This document shows positions 18,873 to 27,976 of a stretch of DNA of 64,000 nt, in pieces; position 1 is the stretch's first letter, and every line of letters starts with the position of its first letter. This DNA is from Bacteroidota bacterium (GTDB taxonomy: Bacteria; Bacteroidota; Bacteroidia; B-17B0; Aurantibacillaceae): positions 62,001-126,000 of the forward strand of contig JADJSH010000003.1 in NCBI GenBank assembly GCA_016711805.1, in the 5' to 3' direction. The translations under genes were made by a program, and so were the position numbers. The notes under the pieces are model-generated. The model saw nothing but the letters and a program-made list of their open reading frames with translations. It was not told where the DNA came from and did no database searches.

Positions 18873-21557
18873 TTGAAACATATTAAATTACATATTATCG
18901 CCTGTTTGGCTTTACTAATCCTATTATCAGGATGTAAAACCAACAAAAACACCTTTATTCATAGGGGTTACCATAATTTAACGGCTCGTTATAATGGCTA
19001 CTATTATGCTACTGAGAGCATAAAAGAAGGCGAAGAAAAAATAAGAACAAATTACAAATACGACTACGATCGCTTGCTGCCCGTTTATTTAGTGCCAAAT
19101 AACGAAACGGCCAAAGCTACTTTTCCTGAATTTGATAAGGCCATCAAAAAATCATCAAATTGTATTACTCGACATACAATTAAAGACAAGAAAAAAGGAA
19201 CAGAAATAACTACCGCGGGAAGATGGATTGATAATAACTGGAATGTTATTGGTATTTCTCATTTTTACAAGCGAGAGTTTTTTTCAGGAATAGAAGCTTT
19301 CGAATATGTGATTAGAAGTTACAAATCAAAAGATAAATACAAAGCTTTGATTTGGCTAGCGCGTTCTTATAATGAAATTGGCGCCCCTTCTCAAGCAGAA
19401 CCCATTATTAGTTTATTAAAAGAAGACAAAAAAACATCCAAGTACGCAAAAAAACAATTACCCGCTTTACAGGCCGATTACTATATGAAGCGTGGTATGT
19501 ATAAAGAAGCTGAAGATGCTTTGCTGGCTGCTTTAAAAGGTGGAGACGCTAAAAAAAGCAAACTATTAACCATTTTAACTCGCCCATCAAAAAAAACAAG
19601 AGCGAGGTACAATTTTATTTTAGGCCAATTAGCCGAAGAGAAAAAAGATAACAGAAAAGCGATTCAGTATTACAAAAAAGTAATTGATTTGAAGCCCGAT
19701 TATGAGTTTGTTTTTAATGCCAAAATAAAACAAGCGAGATTGTTTGATATCAAATCAGGTAACATTGCCAAGTTAAAACGTGAATTATTAAAAATGACTC
19801 GTGATGTAAAAAACACCGAGTACTTAGATGTAATTTATTACACCTTAGGGGAAATATTTGAAAGAGAAAAAAACGAAGCAGAAGCAATTGCTAATTATAA
19901 ACTATCTGTAAAAAACAGTACACAAAATCCAAAACAAAAAGCTCTATCCTACCTCAAATTAGGAGAGATTAGTTTTGAGCAAGCAAACTATACTGCCTCT
20001 GGTTCTTACTATGATAGTACCATGATTACCCTACCGAAAGACTATAAAGACTATACGATTATTAGTAAACGAAAAGAAACTTTAGAAACTTTAATAGGTT
20101 ACATCAGAACGATACAACGTGAAGATAGTTTGCAGCGTATTGCTAAAATGAGTGAAAGTGATAGAACCCGTTTTATCAATAAAATGATTACAAAAATTGA
20201 AGAGGAAGAGGAAAGAAAAAAAGAAGAAGCTGAAGCTCTTCAATCACAAAATGGAACACTAAACCCAAATGCTCCTGCTCCAATAGCAAATAATGGATTG
20301 CCTACCGTTAGCAACGGACAAAAAGGTGAATGGTATTTTTACAATCAAACCACCTTGAGTTTTGGATTGAACGACTTTATTAAAAAATGGGGAAATCGTA
20401 AGTTAGAGGATAACTGGAGAAGAAGTCAAAAAGCTTTAACGTTTGAAAATCAAACAAACCCTAACGATAGCGTTGCTGATGTGGCAACTGAAGGCACAAA
20501 AATTAAAAACACTAACAACAAAAAAAGTGTTGATTATTATTTGGCAGATTTACCTTTAACAGACTCCTTATTAAAACGTTCAGACAAACGCATTGTTGAT
20601 GCTTACTATAATTTAGCAAGTACTTATAAAGAAGAGTTAAATAACAACAAGAAAGCCATTGCTACATTTGAAGAGTTGAATAACCGCTATTCTGATAATA
20701 AATATAAATTATCAACGTATTTTCAATTATACCGAATTTTTACGTCTGTCAAAAATCAATCTCAAGCCGACTATTATAAAAACAAAATTTTAAATGAGTA
20801 TCCTAATAGCGAGTATGCTCAAATAATTAAAAACCCAAAATACATTTCGGATAAAGCAGCTCAAAAAGGAGAAGTTGAATTATTTTATAACGATGTGTAT
20901 AACGATTACTCCATTAGTAATTATAGCGCCGCTTATAATAAGTGTAACGAAGCGGACGCAAAGTTTGGAAAAAATGATTTCTCGCCAAAATTTGCCTTCA
21001 TTCGAGCTATTTCTATTGGTAAATTAAAAGGCGTTGATTCGCTAGACGCTGCTTTAAAAATGGTGCAAGTGCTCTATCCAAAAGATGATGTTTCAAAAGA
21101 AGCCCAAAATATTATTGAATTAATTTATAATTCCAAACATCCTAGCGAGGCAACAGGCAATGGAACAAGTACGATTAATAAAACTGATACGTTTAGTTTA
21201 GATTTAAATTCTCAACACTTTGTAATAGCAATTTGTCCGGATGATGCCGCTATTGCCAATGCATTTAAATCAGCGCTAGCAGATTATAATAATAATTTTT
21301 ATGGCAATGCGAACTTATCTATTACAAGTAGTTTGTTTGGCGCAGCCGATCAAATTACCAACATTAAAACATTTAAAAATGCGCAAGAAGCGATAGAGTA
21401 TATTGACAACTTGAAAAAAGATAAAACGGTGTTTTCGGGTAAAGTAAAAATAGAGATGTTTACCATAATGGCTATATCAGCCGATAATTTACCAAAACTA
21501 TTTAGAAAAAAACAGGTGAGCTACTATAAGCCTTTTTTTGATGATCATTACAAATAA
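18873..21557 (+). CDS. sprE: SprE/PorW-like TPR lipoprotein of the type IX secretion/gliding machinery
   Basis: About 894 residues. There is no ATG; two in-frame TTG codons exist (18861, 18873). I choose 18873 because it gives a compact lipoprotein signal, MKHIKLHIIACLALLILLSGC, shown here as KHIKLHIIACLALL then LLSGC, and because a TATTTTTG (18856-18863) overlaps the earlier codon. After the lipid Cys come the family block FIHRGYHNLTARYNGYY and a long array of TPR-like helices interrupted by a charged/Asn-rich linker near residues 445-520. SprE/PorW is needed for T9SS secretion and gliding in Bacteroidota. Bactofilin follows directly. Family assignment is from remembered sequence pattern. 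Confidence 0.7.
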   Translation: MKHIKLHIIACLALLILLSGCKTNKNTFIHRGYHNLTARYNGYYYATESIKEGEEKIRTNYKYDYDRLLPVYLVPNNETAKATFPEFDKAIKKSSNCITRHTIKDKKKGTEITTAGRWIDNNWNVIGISHFYKREFFSGIEAFEYVIRSYKSKDKYKALIWLARSYNEIGAPSQAEPIISLLKEDKKTSKYAKKQLPALQADYYMKRGMYKEAEDALLAALKGGDAKKSKLLTILTRPSKKTRARYNFILGQLAEEKKDNRKAIQYYKKVIDLKPDYEFVFNAKIKQARLFDIKSGNIAKLKRELLKMTRDVKNTEYLDVIYYTLGEIFEREKNEAEAIANYKLSVKNSTQNPKQKALSYLKLGEISFEQANYTASGSYYDSTMITLPKDYKDYTIISKRKETLETLIGYIRTIQREDSLQRIAKMSESDRTRFINKMITKIEEEEERKKEEAEALQSQNGTLNPNAPAPIANNGLPTVSNGQKGEWYFYNQTTLSFGLNDFIKKWGNRKLEDNWRRSQKALTFENQTNPNDSVADVATEGTKIKNTNNKKSVDYYLADLPLTDSLLKRSDKRIVDAYYNLASTYKEELNNNKKAIATFEELNNRYSDNKYKLSTYFQLYRIFTSVKNQSQADYYKNKILNEYPNSEYAQIIKNPKYISDKAAQKGEVELFYNDVYNDYSISNYSAAYNKCNEADAKFGKNDFSPKFAFIRAISIGKLKGVDSLDAALKMVQVLYPKDDVSKEAQNIIELIYNSKHPSEATGNGTSTINKTDTFSLDLNSQHFVIAICPDDAAIANAFKSALADYNNNFYGNANLSITSSLFGAADQITNIKTFKNAQEAIEYIDNLKKDKTVFSGKVKIEMFTIMAISADNLPKLFRKKQVSYYKPFFDDHYK

Positions 21558-21597
21558 CAGAAGTTATTTTATATATTCGTAAATCAAAAATATAAGC

Positions 21598-22008
21598 ATG
21601 TTTCAAAAAGCAAATAAAACTTCGGAGTCAACTGCCACATCTATTAACTTAATTGGTAATGGAACTACCATTATTGGCGATATAAAATCTAATGGAGATG
21701 TCAGAATTGATGGTACCTTAAAAGGAAATCTCTCTATTTCTGGGAAATTAGTAGTTGGTCCATCTGGAAATATTGAGGGAAATATCATTTGTCAAAATGC
21801 TGATATTTCAGGAGAAATTCATGGAAAAGTAACTGTTAGCGAATTACTATCTTTAAAAGCAAGTGCTAAAGTTTTAGGCGACATCGTTACAGGAAAAATA
21901 TCTATTGAACCTAACGCTACATTTACTGGTACTTGTAACATGGGTGCCGTTGTAAAAAACATAACTAATGTCAGCGAAAAACGAGAAGCAGCAACCCAAA
22001 CCGCTTAA
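21598..22008 (+). CDS. Bactofilin (polymer-forming cytoskeletal protein)
   Basis: 136 residues with a central right-handed beta-helix of short repeats (IIGDIKSNGDVRIDGTLKG, LVVGPSGNIEGNI, KASAKVLGDIVTGKI) flanked by disordered ends, the standard bactofilin layout. Bactofilins self-assemble into filaments near the inner membrane and help in cell shape and positioning of cell-wall enzymes. It follows the sprE-like gene by 40 bp, and its end overlaps the next gene by 41 bases, so the three are probably one operon. Confidence 0.92.
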   Translation: MFQKANKTSESTATSINLIGNGTTIIGDIKSNGDVRIDGTLKGNLSISGKLVVGPSGNIEGNIICQNADISGEIHGKVTVSELLSLKASAKVLGDIVTGKISIEPNATFTGTCNMGAVVKNITNVSEKREAATQTA

Positions 22009-22198
22009 TGCTTACGCAAAATATAGCGCCTTAGGCATTCAAATGGCAGTAATTATTGGCGGTGGTTGTTATGGTGGTTTTAAATTAGACGCGTATTATA
22101 AAAACACAACTCCTATCTTTACCATCATTTTAAGTTTAGTCTCCATTGGCTTAGCAATGTATATTGTACTAAAAGATTTTATTAAGCCGAGCAAGTAA
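21968..22198 (+). CDS. AtpZ/AtpI-like small membrane protein
   Basis: 76 residues with two membrane helices (about 20-40 and 48-69) and the family pattern AKYSALGIQMAVIIGGGCYGG, as in AtpZ/AtpI proteins linked with ATP synthase assembly or magnesium supply. The start overlaps the bactofilin 3' end by 41 bases. In many Bacteroidota this gene lies just upstream of atpB; here the atp operon is on the opposite strand 4 kb away. Function inferred from family and context. Confidence 0.8.
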   Translation: MSAKNEKQQPKPLNAYAKYSALGIQMAVIIGGGCYGGFKLDAYYKNTTPIFTIILSLVSIGLAMYIVLKDFIKPSK

Positions 22199-22206
22199 TA
22201 CTCAAT

Positions 22207-22587
22207 ATGCAAAATCAAAAAAAATACTATTTACAATTTATTACTATTTGCATAGGTGCTTTAGTGTTGTCCTTTGGCTTAAGTCAATTACAAACCCGTT
22301 ATTTTAGCACATCCCATTTTTGGATTCCAACCTTATTTTTTGCGGTAGCAACTTTAGGCACAAATGCTTTATTAACTAAGGGTGATAAACAATCCAAAGA
22401 ATTTGTTTTTAAAACATTGGCCATGAGCATGGCTCGTTTATTAGTATGTATGATTTTTGTCTTTATTTATTCCTTAGTAAATAAACCAGAAGCTTTGGCT
22501 TTCACGTGTCATTTTATGATTCAATATGTATTGTTTACCATTTTCGAAATGTCCTTCTTATTAAAATATATTAAACAAGCCGATTAA
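22207..22587 (+). CDS. Four-helix membrane protein of the atp neighbourhood
   Basis: 126 residues with four predicted membrane helices and few charged residues, beginning QKKYYLQFITICIGALVLSF. A similar small ORF commonly sits between AtpZ and AtpB in Bacteroidota and resembles AtpI-type c-ring assembly factors in size and topology, but I see no decisive motif. It starts 8 bp after the AtpZ-like gene, so they are co-transcribed. Role unknown. Confidence 0.65.
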   Translation: MQNQKKYYLQFITICIGALVLSFGLSQLQTRYFSTSHFWIPTLFFAVATLGTNALLTKGDKQSKEFVFKTLAMSMARLLVCMIFVFIYSLVNKPEALAFTCHFMIQYVLFTIFEMSFLLKYIKQAD

Positions 22588-22668
22588 AGTTCTTAAATGC
22601 CAATCAACCAATTATATAAAATTCCACTTTCCTAAATACTTACCTTTAACATAACAAATACAAACCAA

Positions 22669-23856
22669 ATGAAACAATTTATACTATCAACACTAGCAGT
22701 TTGCTCACTTGCCTTAGGTCAAGCGCAAACTCAAGCACCTTATCAGGGGCCGCTTACTAATATGAAAGGAAGCGAATACAAATTTACCGTTGTAAAAAGT
22801 TTAGATGCAACAGCCGTTCAAAACCAAGGTAACACAGGAACTTGCTGGTCGTTTTCATCTATGTCGTTTTTTGAAAGCGAATTAATTAGAATGGGGAAAG
22901 GAAAAGATTTTAATATGGCAGAAATGTTTGTGGCTCGCAAAGCTTATCCATTAAAAGCAGATAATTATGTACGTATGCACGGTAGAGCAAACATGGCCGA
23001 AGGCGGTGGTTTTTCTGACGTTGTAAATGTGATCAAAAAATACGGTATGGTTCCTGAAGAAGTTTATACTGGTAAAAAAAATCCGAAAGAAAATCATAAT
23101 CACTCGGTATTAGAAGCAACCTTAAAAGGAATTACTAGTGCTGTAGCAAATGACAATAATAGTAAAATTGATTTTGAAGCTATGCACCAAGCGGTAGAAA
23201 GTACTTGTGATGCATTTTTAGGAAAAGCTCCAGAAAAATTTATGTATAAAGGAAAAGAATACACTCCTAAATCATACTACGAAGCTACTGGATTAAATAT
23301 TGATGATTATGTATTCTTAACGTCATTTACGCACCATCCTTTCTACAGCAAATTTACTTTAGAAGTACCTGACAACTGGAACTGGGATCAAATGTATAAC
23401 TTGCCTTTAAATGAGTTTCAAGAGGTAATGACTAATGCCATTAACACAGGCTTTACATTTGCTTGGGCATCTGACGTAAGTGAAAAAGGATTTAAATTTA
23501 AAGATGGTTTAGCAGTTGTTCCTGAAATGCCTTTCTCGGAAATGAGTGATGATGAAAAAGCTGACTTAACCAAAAAGCCACACGCTCAATTTAAAGTAAC
23601 TCAAGAAAATCGTCAACAAGCATTTGATAATTACGAGACACAAGATGATCATGGAATGCACGTGGTTGGTATCGTTAAAGATCAAAACGCAACACCTTAT
23701 TACATTGTAAAAAATTCTTGGGGTAAAGATAGAAACGAATGTGACGGCTATTTTTATGCGTCTGAAAGCTATGTGTTGTATAAAACTACTAGCATCATGT
23801 TACACAAAAAAGCAATTCCTGCAGCTATCGCTAAAAAATTAGGGATCGTGCAGTAA
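22669..23856 (+). CDS. Secreted C1B-family cysteine peptidase (aminopeptidase C/bleomycin hydrolase-like)
   Basis: 395 residues with a signal peptide (KQFILSTLAVCSLALGQAQ). The papain-type catalytic Cys is in NQGNTGTCWSFSSM (Cys59); the His in DDHGMHVVG near residue 332 and the Asn in VKNSWG near 350 complete the triad. The LLSSE-like helix and MAEMFVARKAYPLKADNYVR region match bleomycin hydrolase rather than papain. Probably exported to the periplasm or surface for peptide turnover. Monocistronic, ended by a wobble-containing hairpin. Confidence 0.9.
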   Translation: MKQFILSTLAVCSLALGQAQTQAPYQGPLTNMKGSEYKFTVVKSLDATAVQNQGNTGTCWSFSSMSFFESELIRMGKGKDFNMAEMFVARKAYPLKADNYVRMHGRANMAEGGGFSDVVNVIKKYGMVPEEVYTGKKNPKENHNHSVLEATLKGITSAVANDNNSKIDFEAMHQAVESTCDAFLGKAPEKFMYKGKEYTPKSYYEATGLNIDDYVFLTSFTHHPFYSKFTLEVPDNWNWDQMYNLPLNEFQEVMTNAINTGFTFAWASDVSEKGFKFKDGLAVVPEMPFSEMSDDEKADLTKKPHAQFKVTQENRQQAFDNYETQDDHGMHVVGIVKDQNATPYYIVKNSWGKDRNECDGYFYASESYVLYKTTSIMLHKKAIPAAIAKKLGIVQ

Positions 23857-23878
23857 GCGTTAAAATAAACTAATTAAA

Positions 23879-23909
23879 AGCCCTTAGTGAAAAACTTTCG
23901 CTAGGGGCT
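23879..23909 (+). terminator. Terminator after the C1 peptidase gene
   Basis: A 14-bp stem (23879-23892 with 23896-23909, core AGCCC...GGGCT) with two G-U pairs and a 3-base loop, then a T-rich tract. Confidence 0.8.
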
Positions 23910-23922
23910 TATATTTTTATAC

Positions 23923-23930
23923 TAATTTTG
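23923..23930 (+). promoter_or_regulatory. Candidate -7 element for the coiled-coil gene
   Basis: TAATTTTG matches TAnnTTTG 21 bp before the start at 23952. No clear -33 element is visible because the terminator stem of the preceding gene occupies that position. Confidence 0.35.
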
Positions 23931-23951
23931 AGGGAATAAATTAATTGCATT

Positions 23952-24872
23952 ATGGAAGAGAACACATCTAACGAGAATCGTAAAAAATCAGGGTTGCTAT
24001 GGATTTTAATTGCTTTGCTAGCAATTACTAACGGTGTTACCTTTTGGATGTACTGGCAAGAAAAAAATAAAGCAGCCAATGAGATTGTTGTAAAAGAGCA
24101 AGTGATTGTTGAGCGTGATAATGTAAAATCAGATTTATTACAATTACAAAAAGACTTTGATAACCTTCAAACGAACGATAAAGCCTTGCAAGCAGAAATA
24201 GAAGCTAAGAAAGCAGAAATCGCTCAATTATTAATAGATGCCGAAAAACACAAAGGCGACGCGTATATCATTTCTAAATTAAGAAAAGAATCAGAAACAC
24301 TTCGTCAAATTATGAGAGGTTATGTAAGAACAATTGACTCTTTAGGAACTTTAAATAAAACCTTGATCGTAGAAAAAGATAATGTATTAAAAGAACTAGA
24401 TAGTGAAAAAGGAAAAACAACCACGTTAAGCAAAGAGAAAGAAGTATTAAGCGCAACCATTCAAAAAGGCTCTATTCTGTCTTGCTCCAATGTAATGGCA
24501 AAAGGCGTTAAGTTTAAAAGTGGTGGTAAAAAAGAAAGCGAAACCACTAAAGCATCTCGCGTTCAAAAAATTAAAGTATCTTTTACTTTAGGTGAAAATA
24601 AAATTGCTCGTTCTGGCGAAAAAACCGTGTTTGTGAGAATTGTTACTCCTGATGGAAAAGAGATGGCAAAAAATTATGATGACAATTACCGTTTTACTTT
24701 TGATAAGTCGAGTGGCTATTTTGCTGGCAAACAAGCCTTGAATTATGCGAATGTAGAAATTAGCGGAGTTACATACTGCGAAGGTAAAGATCCTTTAGTG
24801 CCAGGTAATTATATCATCGAGGTATCTTGCGATGGTGTTATTATTGGCGGCACAAGCTTACGTTTAGATTAA
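23952..24872 (+). CDS. Membrane-anchored coiled-coil protein of unknown function
   Basis: 306 residues: a charged N-terminus, one membrane helix at about 14-33 (LLWILIALLAITNGVTFWMYW), a long coiled coil at about 40-165 rich in Glu, Lys and Leu, and a C-terminal beta-rich domain of ~130 residues (RVQKIKVSFTLGENKIARSG, KTVFVRIVTPDGKEMA, GNYIIEVSCDGVIIGGTSLRL). The type is widespread in Bacteroidota but I know no function. The coil and anchor suggest a periplasmic or envelope scaffold. Single gene with its own terminator. Confidence 0.8.
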   Translation: MEENTSNENRKKSGLLWILIALLAITNGVTFWMYWQEKNKAANEIVVKEQVIVERDNVKSDLLQLQKDFDNLQTNDKALQAEIEAKKAEIAQLLIDAEKHKGDAYIISKLRKESETLRQIMRGYVRTIDSLGTLNKTLIVEKDNVLKELDSEKGKTTTLSKEKEVLSATIQKGSILSCSNVMAKGVKFKSGGKKESETTKASRVQKIKVSFTLGENKIARSGEKTVFVRIVTPDGKEMAKNYDDNYRFTFDKSSGYFAGKQALNYANVEISGVTYCEGKDPLVPGNYIIEVSCDGVIIGGTSLRLD

Positions 24873-24887
24873 AACCACATCCATATA

Positions 24888-24922
24888 AAAAAAGCCGCTA
24901 ATCCTGTATTAGCGGCTTTTTT
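24888..24922. terminator. Bidirectional terminator
   Basis: A perfect 15-bp stem (24888-24902 with 24908-24922, core AAGCCGCTAAT) between convergent genes; its right arm reaches into the stop codon of the minus-strand gene at 24921. Confidence 0.85.
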
Positions 24923-25481
24923 ACTTTTCTGGTTTAGTGTTCTTAGTCCTTTGCGTTTTTTTCTTTTCTGGAACAACCATTACTTCTCCCATTTTTTGAT
25001 GCGTTTCAGGTATTGGTTCTACACATTTTACTTTTCCCTTAACTGTTGGTTTTATGCATGGCTTTACAACAGGTTTTGCTGTGTCTTGTTTTGGAGGCAT
25101 GACTCTAATTCCACCCATAATAGGATTAACTACTTGCACATCTCCTTTTTCGTGAGTAGGAGTTTGCGCCAAACTGGTTGAGGCATTAAATAACCACATA
25201 CCAAATGTAAAATACAAAATAACGGCAAAACGTTTAGTAAAATTAAATCCTTTAAACTCGTTATAAAAAGCATCAAAGCTCAAAGCCGTTAATTGTGTCT
25301 TCTCGAAACGACCACAAACTTTTTCATCTTGTTTGGTAGAAAAGTACTCTTTAATTTCTTCGATGGATTTGGCACTAAAATCAATAACAGTTTTAACACA
25401 TTTACCGCAAAAAGCGCCTTGCTGGTTAGGTGTCATTGCATCCCAATTTTCGTGACAAGGTTTTTTAATTGAAATTTCCAT
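24921..25481 (-). CDS. Small protein with Bacteroidota PC-x-W/CxxC N-terminal domain and one membrane helix
   Basis: About 186 residues from the ATG at 25481, chosen because the conserved domain begins right there (MEISIKKPCHENWDAM); the frame is open 13 codons further up. The N-terminal ~60 residues follow a pattern seen in many Bacteroidota proteins: PCxExWxxMTPxxxGxFCxxCxKxVxDF, with four or more conserved Cys that could bind metal. One membrane helix follows at about 83-102, then a Pro/Lys/Val-rich tail with periodic PxxKP-type sequence, TonB-like in composition but lacking a TonB C-terminal domain. Function unknown. Confidence 0.7.
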   Translation of the reverse strand: MEISIKKPCHENWDAMTPNQQGAFCGKCVKTVIDFSAKSIEEIKEYFSTKQDEKVCGRFEKTQLTALSFDAFYNEFKGFNFTKRFAVILYFTFGMWLFNASTSLAQTPTHEKGDVQVVNPIMGGIRVMPPKQDTAKPVVKPCIKPTVKGKVKCVEPIPETHQKMGEVMVVPEKKKTQRTKNTKPEK

Positions 25482-25558
25482 AATCGTAGTTTTTGCAATT
25501 AAGATGCTAGCAAACAACAAATTCCATAAATCAACTCCAAAAATATGTTAATCCCTTA

Positions 25559-25927
25559 TTAGTAAGGAAAAATATGGATGTATATAATCCTTGAAAGCTT
25601 ATAGTTTTTTATTGAAAACACCGATAGAACAAACAATATCGCTAACACTACCCAAATTGTAGGAATGTTTGGCAAAAATATATAAAGCAATAAAAAAGTT
25701 AAAATTGCCTGAAAAACTGCCAAACCATAACTAATGTACATCGCTCCTATAAAATAACCAGGCTCTCTATCAAAATGATATTGACAGTTTTCACAAGTAT
25801 CATTCATAATAGGTAATTGCATGAACTTGGTCTTTTTTTGATACACGTCGCCATTTCCACAATTCGGACATTTTTCTTTAAGAATCAATTTCACTAAATT
25901 ATCCTTAGTTGGTTTTAAATTATTCAT
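25559..25927 (-). CDS. DUF983 zinc-ribbon membrane protein
   Basis: About 122 residues from the ATG at 25927; a frame 46 codons longer exists but its extra part has no family resemblance and would overlap the divergent AraC gene. The N-terminal part has two CxxC-type knuckles (CPNCGNGDVY and CENCQYHF), followed by two or three membrane helices (GAMYISYGLAVFQAILTFLLLY and WVVLAILFVLSVFS). This matches DUF983, widespread and uncharacterised; zinc binding is likely. Monocistronic. Confidence 0.85.
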   Translation of the reverse strand: MNNLKPTKDNLVKLILKEKCPNCGNGDVYQKKTKFMQLPIMNDTCENCQYHFDREPGYFIGAMYISYGLAVFQAILTFLLLYIFLPNIPTIWVVLAILFVLSVFSIKNYKLSRIIYIHIFPY

Positions 25928-26029
25928 ATCTCCATATTTTATAGCAAAATTAATCATTAGAATAGCTGTAGTACTATAATTAAAATGACATTGTATAACA
26001 CAATAAAGACATTTTAGTATATTTATAAA

Positions 26030-26893
26030 GTGAAAAAGTTGTTGCCAATATATAATATCAAGCATTTTAAAGAAGAAACTTTAAATACTGATTTTTATGC
26101 CAACTACTTTATTCCGCACATTAAGCACCATCATATCGTTGCCGAACCACACAAACACGATTTTTATCTAATTGTATTATTTACAAAAGGTAGCGGCAAG
26201 CACGAAATAGATTTTAATACTTATGACATAAAACCTGGAACCGTTTTTTTAATGAGGCCAGGTCAAATGCATCATTGGGAACTATCTAAAGACATTGACG
26301 GGTATGTGTTTTTTCATACAACAAATTTTTATGATAAAGGATTTACACTATCAAGCATTTTAGATTATCCTTTCTTTAATTCTATTCACAATCCTCCACA
26401 AGTTTTGCTAAAGAAAAAAGCTTTTGAAGCACTACAAAAAACATTTGAAGCAATTGTAGAAGAGTATCAGGTAAATGAACTCATGAAGTATGAAAAAATT
26501 CATTCACTAGTTTCGTTAGTCTATATAGAATTATCCAGACATTATTTACCTGCTACAAAAGTTAAGAATGAAACTTATCTTCTAAAACTTAGAAAGCTAG
26601 AACATAATATTGATGTTTATTTTAAAACAAAAAAATATGCACATGAGTACGCTAGTTTAATGAATATAAGTGAGAAACATTTAAATCGTATTTGTAAAGA
26701 ATGCTTAAATAAAACAACATCGGAAATAATTGCAGAACGAATTATTATTGAAGCTAAACGTTTACTTATTCATAAACAGCATAGCGTATCTGAAATAGCC
26801 GCTAATTTAGGCTTTGATGATAATTCTTATTTTTCTCGTTTCTTCAAAAAAAATTGCGGCGAAACTCCTATTCATTTTTTAAAAAAATACTAA
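26030..26893 (+). CDS. AraC-family transcription regulator with cupin sensor domain
   Basis: 287 residues starting at GTG. The N-terminal ~120 residues form a cupin-like fold (HHIVAEPHKHDFYLIVLFTKGSG, KPGTVFLMRPGQMHHWELS) that may bind a small ligand. The C-terminal 100 residues carry two helix-turn-helix motifs (SEKHLNRICKECLNKTTSEI and SVSEIAANLGFDDNSYFSRF) typical of AraC. The next gene starts one base after its stop, so the two are surely co-transcribed. The ligand and target genes cannot be told. Confidence 0.92.
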   Translation: MKKLLPIYNIKHFKEETLNTDFYANYFIPHIKHHHIVAEPHKHDFYLIVLFTKGSGKHEIDFNTYDIKPGTVFLMRPGQMHHWELSKDIDGYVFFHTTNFYDKGFTLSSILDYPFFNSIHNPPQVLLKKKAFEALQKTFEAIVEEYQVNELMKYEKIHSLVSLVYIELSRHYLPATKVKNETYLLKLRKLEHNIDVYFKTKKYAHEYASLMNISEKHLNRICKECLNKTTSEIIAERIIIEAKRLLIHKQHSVSEIAANLGFDDNSYFSRFFKKNCGETPIHFLKKY

Positions 26894-26894
26894 C

Positions 26895-27350
26895 ATGAAA
26901 GTATCTGAAAATATACTTAAATGGGGCATGAGGTTATATCCACCTTTGCTACTTCAACGTATTTGGATACGAAACATTGACGCTGGGTTTAAAGGCGCTG
27001 ATGTAAAAATAAATCGAAGTTTAATAACTCTGAATTTTGGGAAAGCCATTTTTGGCGGAACTATATACACGGCAACAGATCCTTTTTACGCCATGTTATT
27101 TGGGCAACTATTAAAACATAAAGGTTATCAAATCAGTGTTTGGCTAAAGAGTGCAAGCATACAATTTGTAAGGCCGGGAAGAACTGACTTGTTTTATCAG
27201 ATAACAATTACAGATGATATGATTCAAGAGGCCGAAGATGCATTAAACAAAAACGGTGTTTTTATAAAATCGTATTCTATAGAAATTTATTCGAAAACTG
27301 GTGATTTATGCGCCATTGCAAAAAATGAGATTTATATCAGGAAAAAATAA
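26895..27350 (+). CDS. DUF4442 hotdog-fold (thioesterase-like) protein
   Basis: 151 residues with features of DUF4442: FGGTIYTATDPFYAMLF near residues 54-70 and LKSASIQFVRPGRTDLF, fitting a hotdog fold as in acyl-CoA thioesterases. Substrate unknown. It is coupled to the AraC regulator one base upstream, suggesting the regulator responds to a signal related to this enzyme. Whether it has thioesterase activity is not shown by sequence alone. Confidence 0.75.
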   Translation: MKVSENILKWGMRLYPPLLLQRIWIRNIDAGFKGADVKINRSLITLNFGKAIFGGTIYTATDPFYAMLFGQLLKHKGYQISVWLKSASIQFVRPGRTDLFYQITITDDMIQEAEDALNKNGVFIKSYSIEIYSKTGDLCAIAKNEIYIRKK

Positions 27351-27373
27351 TCTTTCTATATAAAATAATCTTT

Positions 27374-27381
27374 TACTTTTG
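27374..27381 (+). promoter_or_regulatory. Candidate -7 element for the phnA-like gene
   Basis: TACTTTTG matches TAnnTTTG 35 bp before the start codon at 27417. A -33 TTG is not evident. Confidence 0.35.
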
Positions 27382-27416
27382 GTCTTTCAAATTTAAAAAC
27401 CTTTTAAACTCAATCT

Positions 27417-27974
27417 ATGTCAATTAGCCAAAAACTTAAAGAACGCAACGGAGAATTATGTGAATTATGTAATAGCGAAACAGCAACACATGATTATACA
27501 GTTAGTCCAAAAAACGATGACTCCATTGAAAACCAAGTGGCTTTATGTAACACTTGTTTAGAAGCAATTGATAGTAAAGATGCTAGTTTTCATTGGCGTT
27601 GCGTTGAAGGAAGTATTTGGAGCGTAGAGCCAAGTGTGCAAGCTTTAAGTTATAGAATATTACAAAACTATAAAGAAGAAGATTGGGCAAATAATTTAAT
27701 TAGTTCTGTTGATTTAGATGAAAATGTAATTCAATGGGCATTAAGCGCATTTGAAGTAGCCGATGTGCACAAAGATGCATTTGGTAATACTTTAGAAAAC
27801 GGAGATACCATTGTTTTAACACAAGCTCTTAATGTGAAAGGAACGAACTTTACTGCCTCTAAAGGAACAGTAGTTAAGAAAATAAAATTAGTTCATGATA
27901 ATGTTGAACAAGTCGAAGGGAAAATTAACGATCAAACAATTGTGATACTTTGTAAATACACTAAGAAAAATTAA
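27417..27974 (+). CDS. PhnA-like zinc-ribbon protein
   Basis: 185 residues. The N-terminal zinc ribbon has CELCNSE and CNTCLEA pairs; the C-terminal ~70 residues match the PhnA/YjdM domain (DAFGNTLENGDTIVLTQALNVKG, GTVVKKIKLV). Despite the name, the family has no proven direct role in phosphonate breakdown, and no phn genes are nearby. The middle region (ILQNYKEEDWANNL) is a Bacteroidota-type extension. Single gene with terminator. Confidence 0.88.
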   Translation: MSISQKLKERNGELCELCNSETATHDYTVSPKNDDSIENQVALCNTCLEAIDSKDASFHWRCVEGSIWSVEPSVQALSYRILQNYKEEDWANNLISSVDLDENVIQWALSAFEVADVHKDAFGNTLENGDTIVLTQALNVKGTNFTASKGTVVKKIKLVHDNVEQVEGKINDQTIVILCKYTKKN

Positions 27975-27976
27975 TT

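Noticed and set aside
25927..26065. 46-codon N-terminal extension of the DUF983 frame
   Set aside because: It overlaps the divergent AraC gene start and has no resemblance to the family.
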